Shown here: positions 22,418 through 23,553 of the stretch, one piece after another
How positions within the stretch are numbered: position 1 is the first letter of the stretch
Layout of the letters: each line of letters opens with the position of its first letter
Source: Linderina pennispora
Lineage: Eukaryota > Kickxellomycota > Kickxellomycetes > Kickxellales > Kickxellaceae
Assembly: GCF_002104995.1 (NCBI RefSeq)
Contig: NW_024468411.1
Coordinates: forward strand, 1-23,553
DNA: 23,553 bases
Direction: 5' to 3'
Made by a program: the position numbers and the translations under genes
The notes under the pieces: generated by a model
What the model was told of the DNA's origin: nothing
Databases searched by the model: none
The model's input: only the letters and a program-made list of their open reading frames with translations

Positions 22418-23232
22418 TCAAAATAAAAACATCTCCATTGCCCGGTGTGCCAGGTAATGCCCAAACATGTAGTCACCCGGTATGCCATCCGCTGCGTCTT
22501 TTGAGGATATGCTTGATCGATCATTGCTCCTCCTCACTGCGCTATCCGCTTCCTCGGAATCCGTAAACGCGGTCTGGTCAAGGGGCTCGAGCATGCTGGT
22601 CGGAAAGTTCATGGTGCCGATTTCGTCCGACGCTCTCACGTTCCACTGGGGGCTCGCAATCCGGCCCTCGAGCTGGGCTGCATTCTCGTCCACCAGGATG
22701 CCGTCAATCAGCGGGATGCCGTTCTGCTGCGACCATGCCAGCAGAAAGTCGCGCACCCGCGACACCTGGCTCTCGTCGAACCACGGCTTGTTGCGGGTGA
22801 GCAGGCCTACCACGACAATAACCTGCTTGCCCTTGCCCATCTTGCGCACAGCGTTGGGCAAGTCAAACGTGGAACGTCAGTCACCTTGATGTCCTTGGAA
22901 TCGACGCCGTATGCAGACACCAGCGTGTCGTACAGCCTGTCCATGGCTTGGGTAATCAACTCTGGATTCTCACGCACATAGACAATCATCGGCGCCGGGT
23001 GCAGCCCACGGAGCTTCCGCGGGACCACGGCCCACGCTCGCTTCTTTGGGGACGCGATGCCTGCAAGTGTTGGGGAAATCAGCGACGCCTGCGCTGCTGC
23101 TGCTGCTGCTGAGCCGTCGGCGCCGGTGCCTCCTGCTGCCAGTGTTCTGACAGCGGACGATGGCGGCGACGACGATGACGAATTGCCGCTGCCTGTCCGA
23201 ATTCGCGAGCGAAAGCTGTTGACTGCCTTCAT
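22418..23232 (-). CDS. Diverged lumazine-synthase-fold protein (LS-like copy 2) with frame break
   Basis: This is a second degenerate lumazine-synthase relative of about 270 residues. The N-terminal 80 residues are Ser/Ala/Gly-rich with scattered Arg and could be a mitochondrial presequence (weak). Then come strand P-M-I-V-Y-V-R-E-N-P (81-90), Y-G-V-D-S-K-D-I-K-V-T-D-V-P (108-121), and in another frame T-F-D-L-P-N-A-V, together the equivalent of the D-V-P-G-A-Y-E-L-P loop. Next are V-I-V-V-V-G-L-L-T-R-N-K-P-W-F (22822-22778), I-P-L-I-D-G-I-L-V, Q-L-E, a 55-residue Ser/acidic insertion, and a final helix H-R-A-M-E-M-F-L-F. The catalytic His is replaced (Trp or Phe). The break at about 22870 lacks 1 or 4 bases relative to the family. 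A 44-nt GT-AG intron there is formally possible but would delete the conserved loop. It may be a pseudogene, a sequence error, or both. Confidence 0.68.
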
Positions 23233-23435
23233 ATTTATTAGTGGGAAAAGATGTGTAGAGGAGGAGGAGGGGATGCAGTCCAAAAACCGGGACAATCGCA
23301 GACTTTTACCTTCGTCCAAACGGGCCGGCAATGTTTGCATAGTCCTGGCCCATGCGTGATAGCGGGTGCCCTTTCCCCGCACACCCGACACCTCCGATTC
23401 AACAATGTTCTAAATATACATATGCGTAAACACAA

Positions 23436-23553
23436 CTACCGAAAAGGCAGGTCATTGGGCTCTGCCTCGATAGACGGAACCTTGAACTGTGGCTTCAGAT
23501 TCGTTCCCAATCGCCCAGCCTTCTTATGAGAGATCTTCGAATTTGCCGTGTAC
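23436..23553 (-). CDS. C-terminus of an unrecognised protein (5' part outside window)
   Basis: The minus strand is open from the window edge to a TAG at 23436-23438, giving 38 codons. The peptide is basic then acidic (H-K-K-A-G-R-L-G-T-N-L-K-P-Q-F-K-V-P-S-I-E-A-E-P-N-D-L-P-F-R as an ordered run of short motifs), with coding-like composition. I do not recognise the family. It lies 200 bp upstream of LS-like copy 2 on the same strand. Confidence 0.5.
   Translation of the reverse strand, partial: YTANSKISHKKAGRLGTNLKPQFKVPSIEAEPNDLPFR

Noticed and set aside
22836-22879. 44-nt GT-AG intron in LS-like copy 2
   Set aside because: It is in phase but would excise the D-V-P/F-D-L-P loop conserved in lumazine synthases. 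Kept only as an alternative explanation.
1-23553. tRNA genes and CRISPR arrays
   Set aside because: I looked for T-loop-like GTTC-A/G-A motifs with matching acceptor stems and for regularly spaced direct repeats, and found none by eye. A tRNAscan-SE run would be decisive.

Overview
The window looks like nuclear DNA of a filamentous, early-diverging fungus. Genes are compact, mostly intronless or carrying one short GT-AG intron (47-108 nt), lie on both strands, and have TATA-like boxes about 75-110 bp upstream of several starts. The gene content is fungal: a self-sufficient CYP505-type P450-reductase fusion, a DUG3-type amidotransferase, a Brl1/Brr6 nuclear-envelope protein, MARVEL four-helix membrane proteins, and a fungal lumazine synthase with its family-typical linker. 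A SmgGDS homologue, a METTL7-like methyltransferase and a tubby protein together hint at a non-Dikarya lineage such as Kickxellomycotina/Zoopagomycota. That placement is inference only. I see no tRNA, rRNA, CRISPR or intact transposon.

Left part (1-5.6 kb): the C-terminal end of a GRIP-domain golgin, a tubby-domain gene with one intron and an apparent +1 frame break, POP4 (RNase P/MRP), a convergent SmgGDS-like armadillo gene, and a small CoA-binding protein. Centre (5.6-11.2 kb): an inverted-repeat-rich 880 bp upstream region, then a 1192-residue P450-CPR fusion carrying an unusual extra N-terminal domain, a decayed fragment of ribosomal protein L19, and a tubby-like/LURP-type small protein. 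Middle right (11.6-18.1 kb): an ADP-sugar type Nudix hydrolase, a METTL7-like methyltransferase, two tandem MARVEL paralogues, an SSAT-family GNAT acetyltransferase and DUG3.

Right part (18.6-23.5 kb): a run of minus-strand genes that I consider the most interesting thing here. A normal riboflavin-pathway lumazine synthase (RIB4 type) sits between two strongly diverged genes of the same fold. Both diverged copies have lost the catalytic His and phosphate-binding motif, and they share replacement motifs (R-N-x-P, and I-L-V followed by Q-L-E) with each other but not with RIB4. A Brl1/Brr6 gene sits between RIB4 and the distal copy. The distal copy has an N-terminal extension, a serine/acidic insertion and a frame break inside the conserved substrate-binding loop. 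The C-terminus of one more, unrecognised, gene runs off the right edge.

Two genes (tubby and the distal lumazine-synthase-like copy) have clear frame breaks inside conserved motifs, and the golgin has a frame switch that a small intron may explain. Either the assembly carries indel errors or these genes are decaying. Raw reads or RNA-seq would decide.
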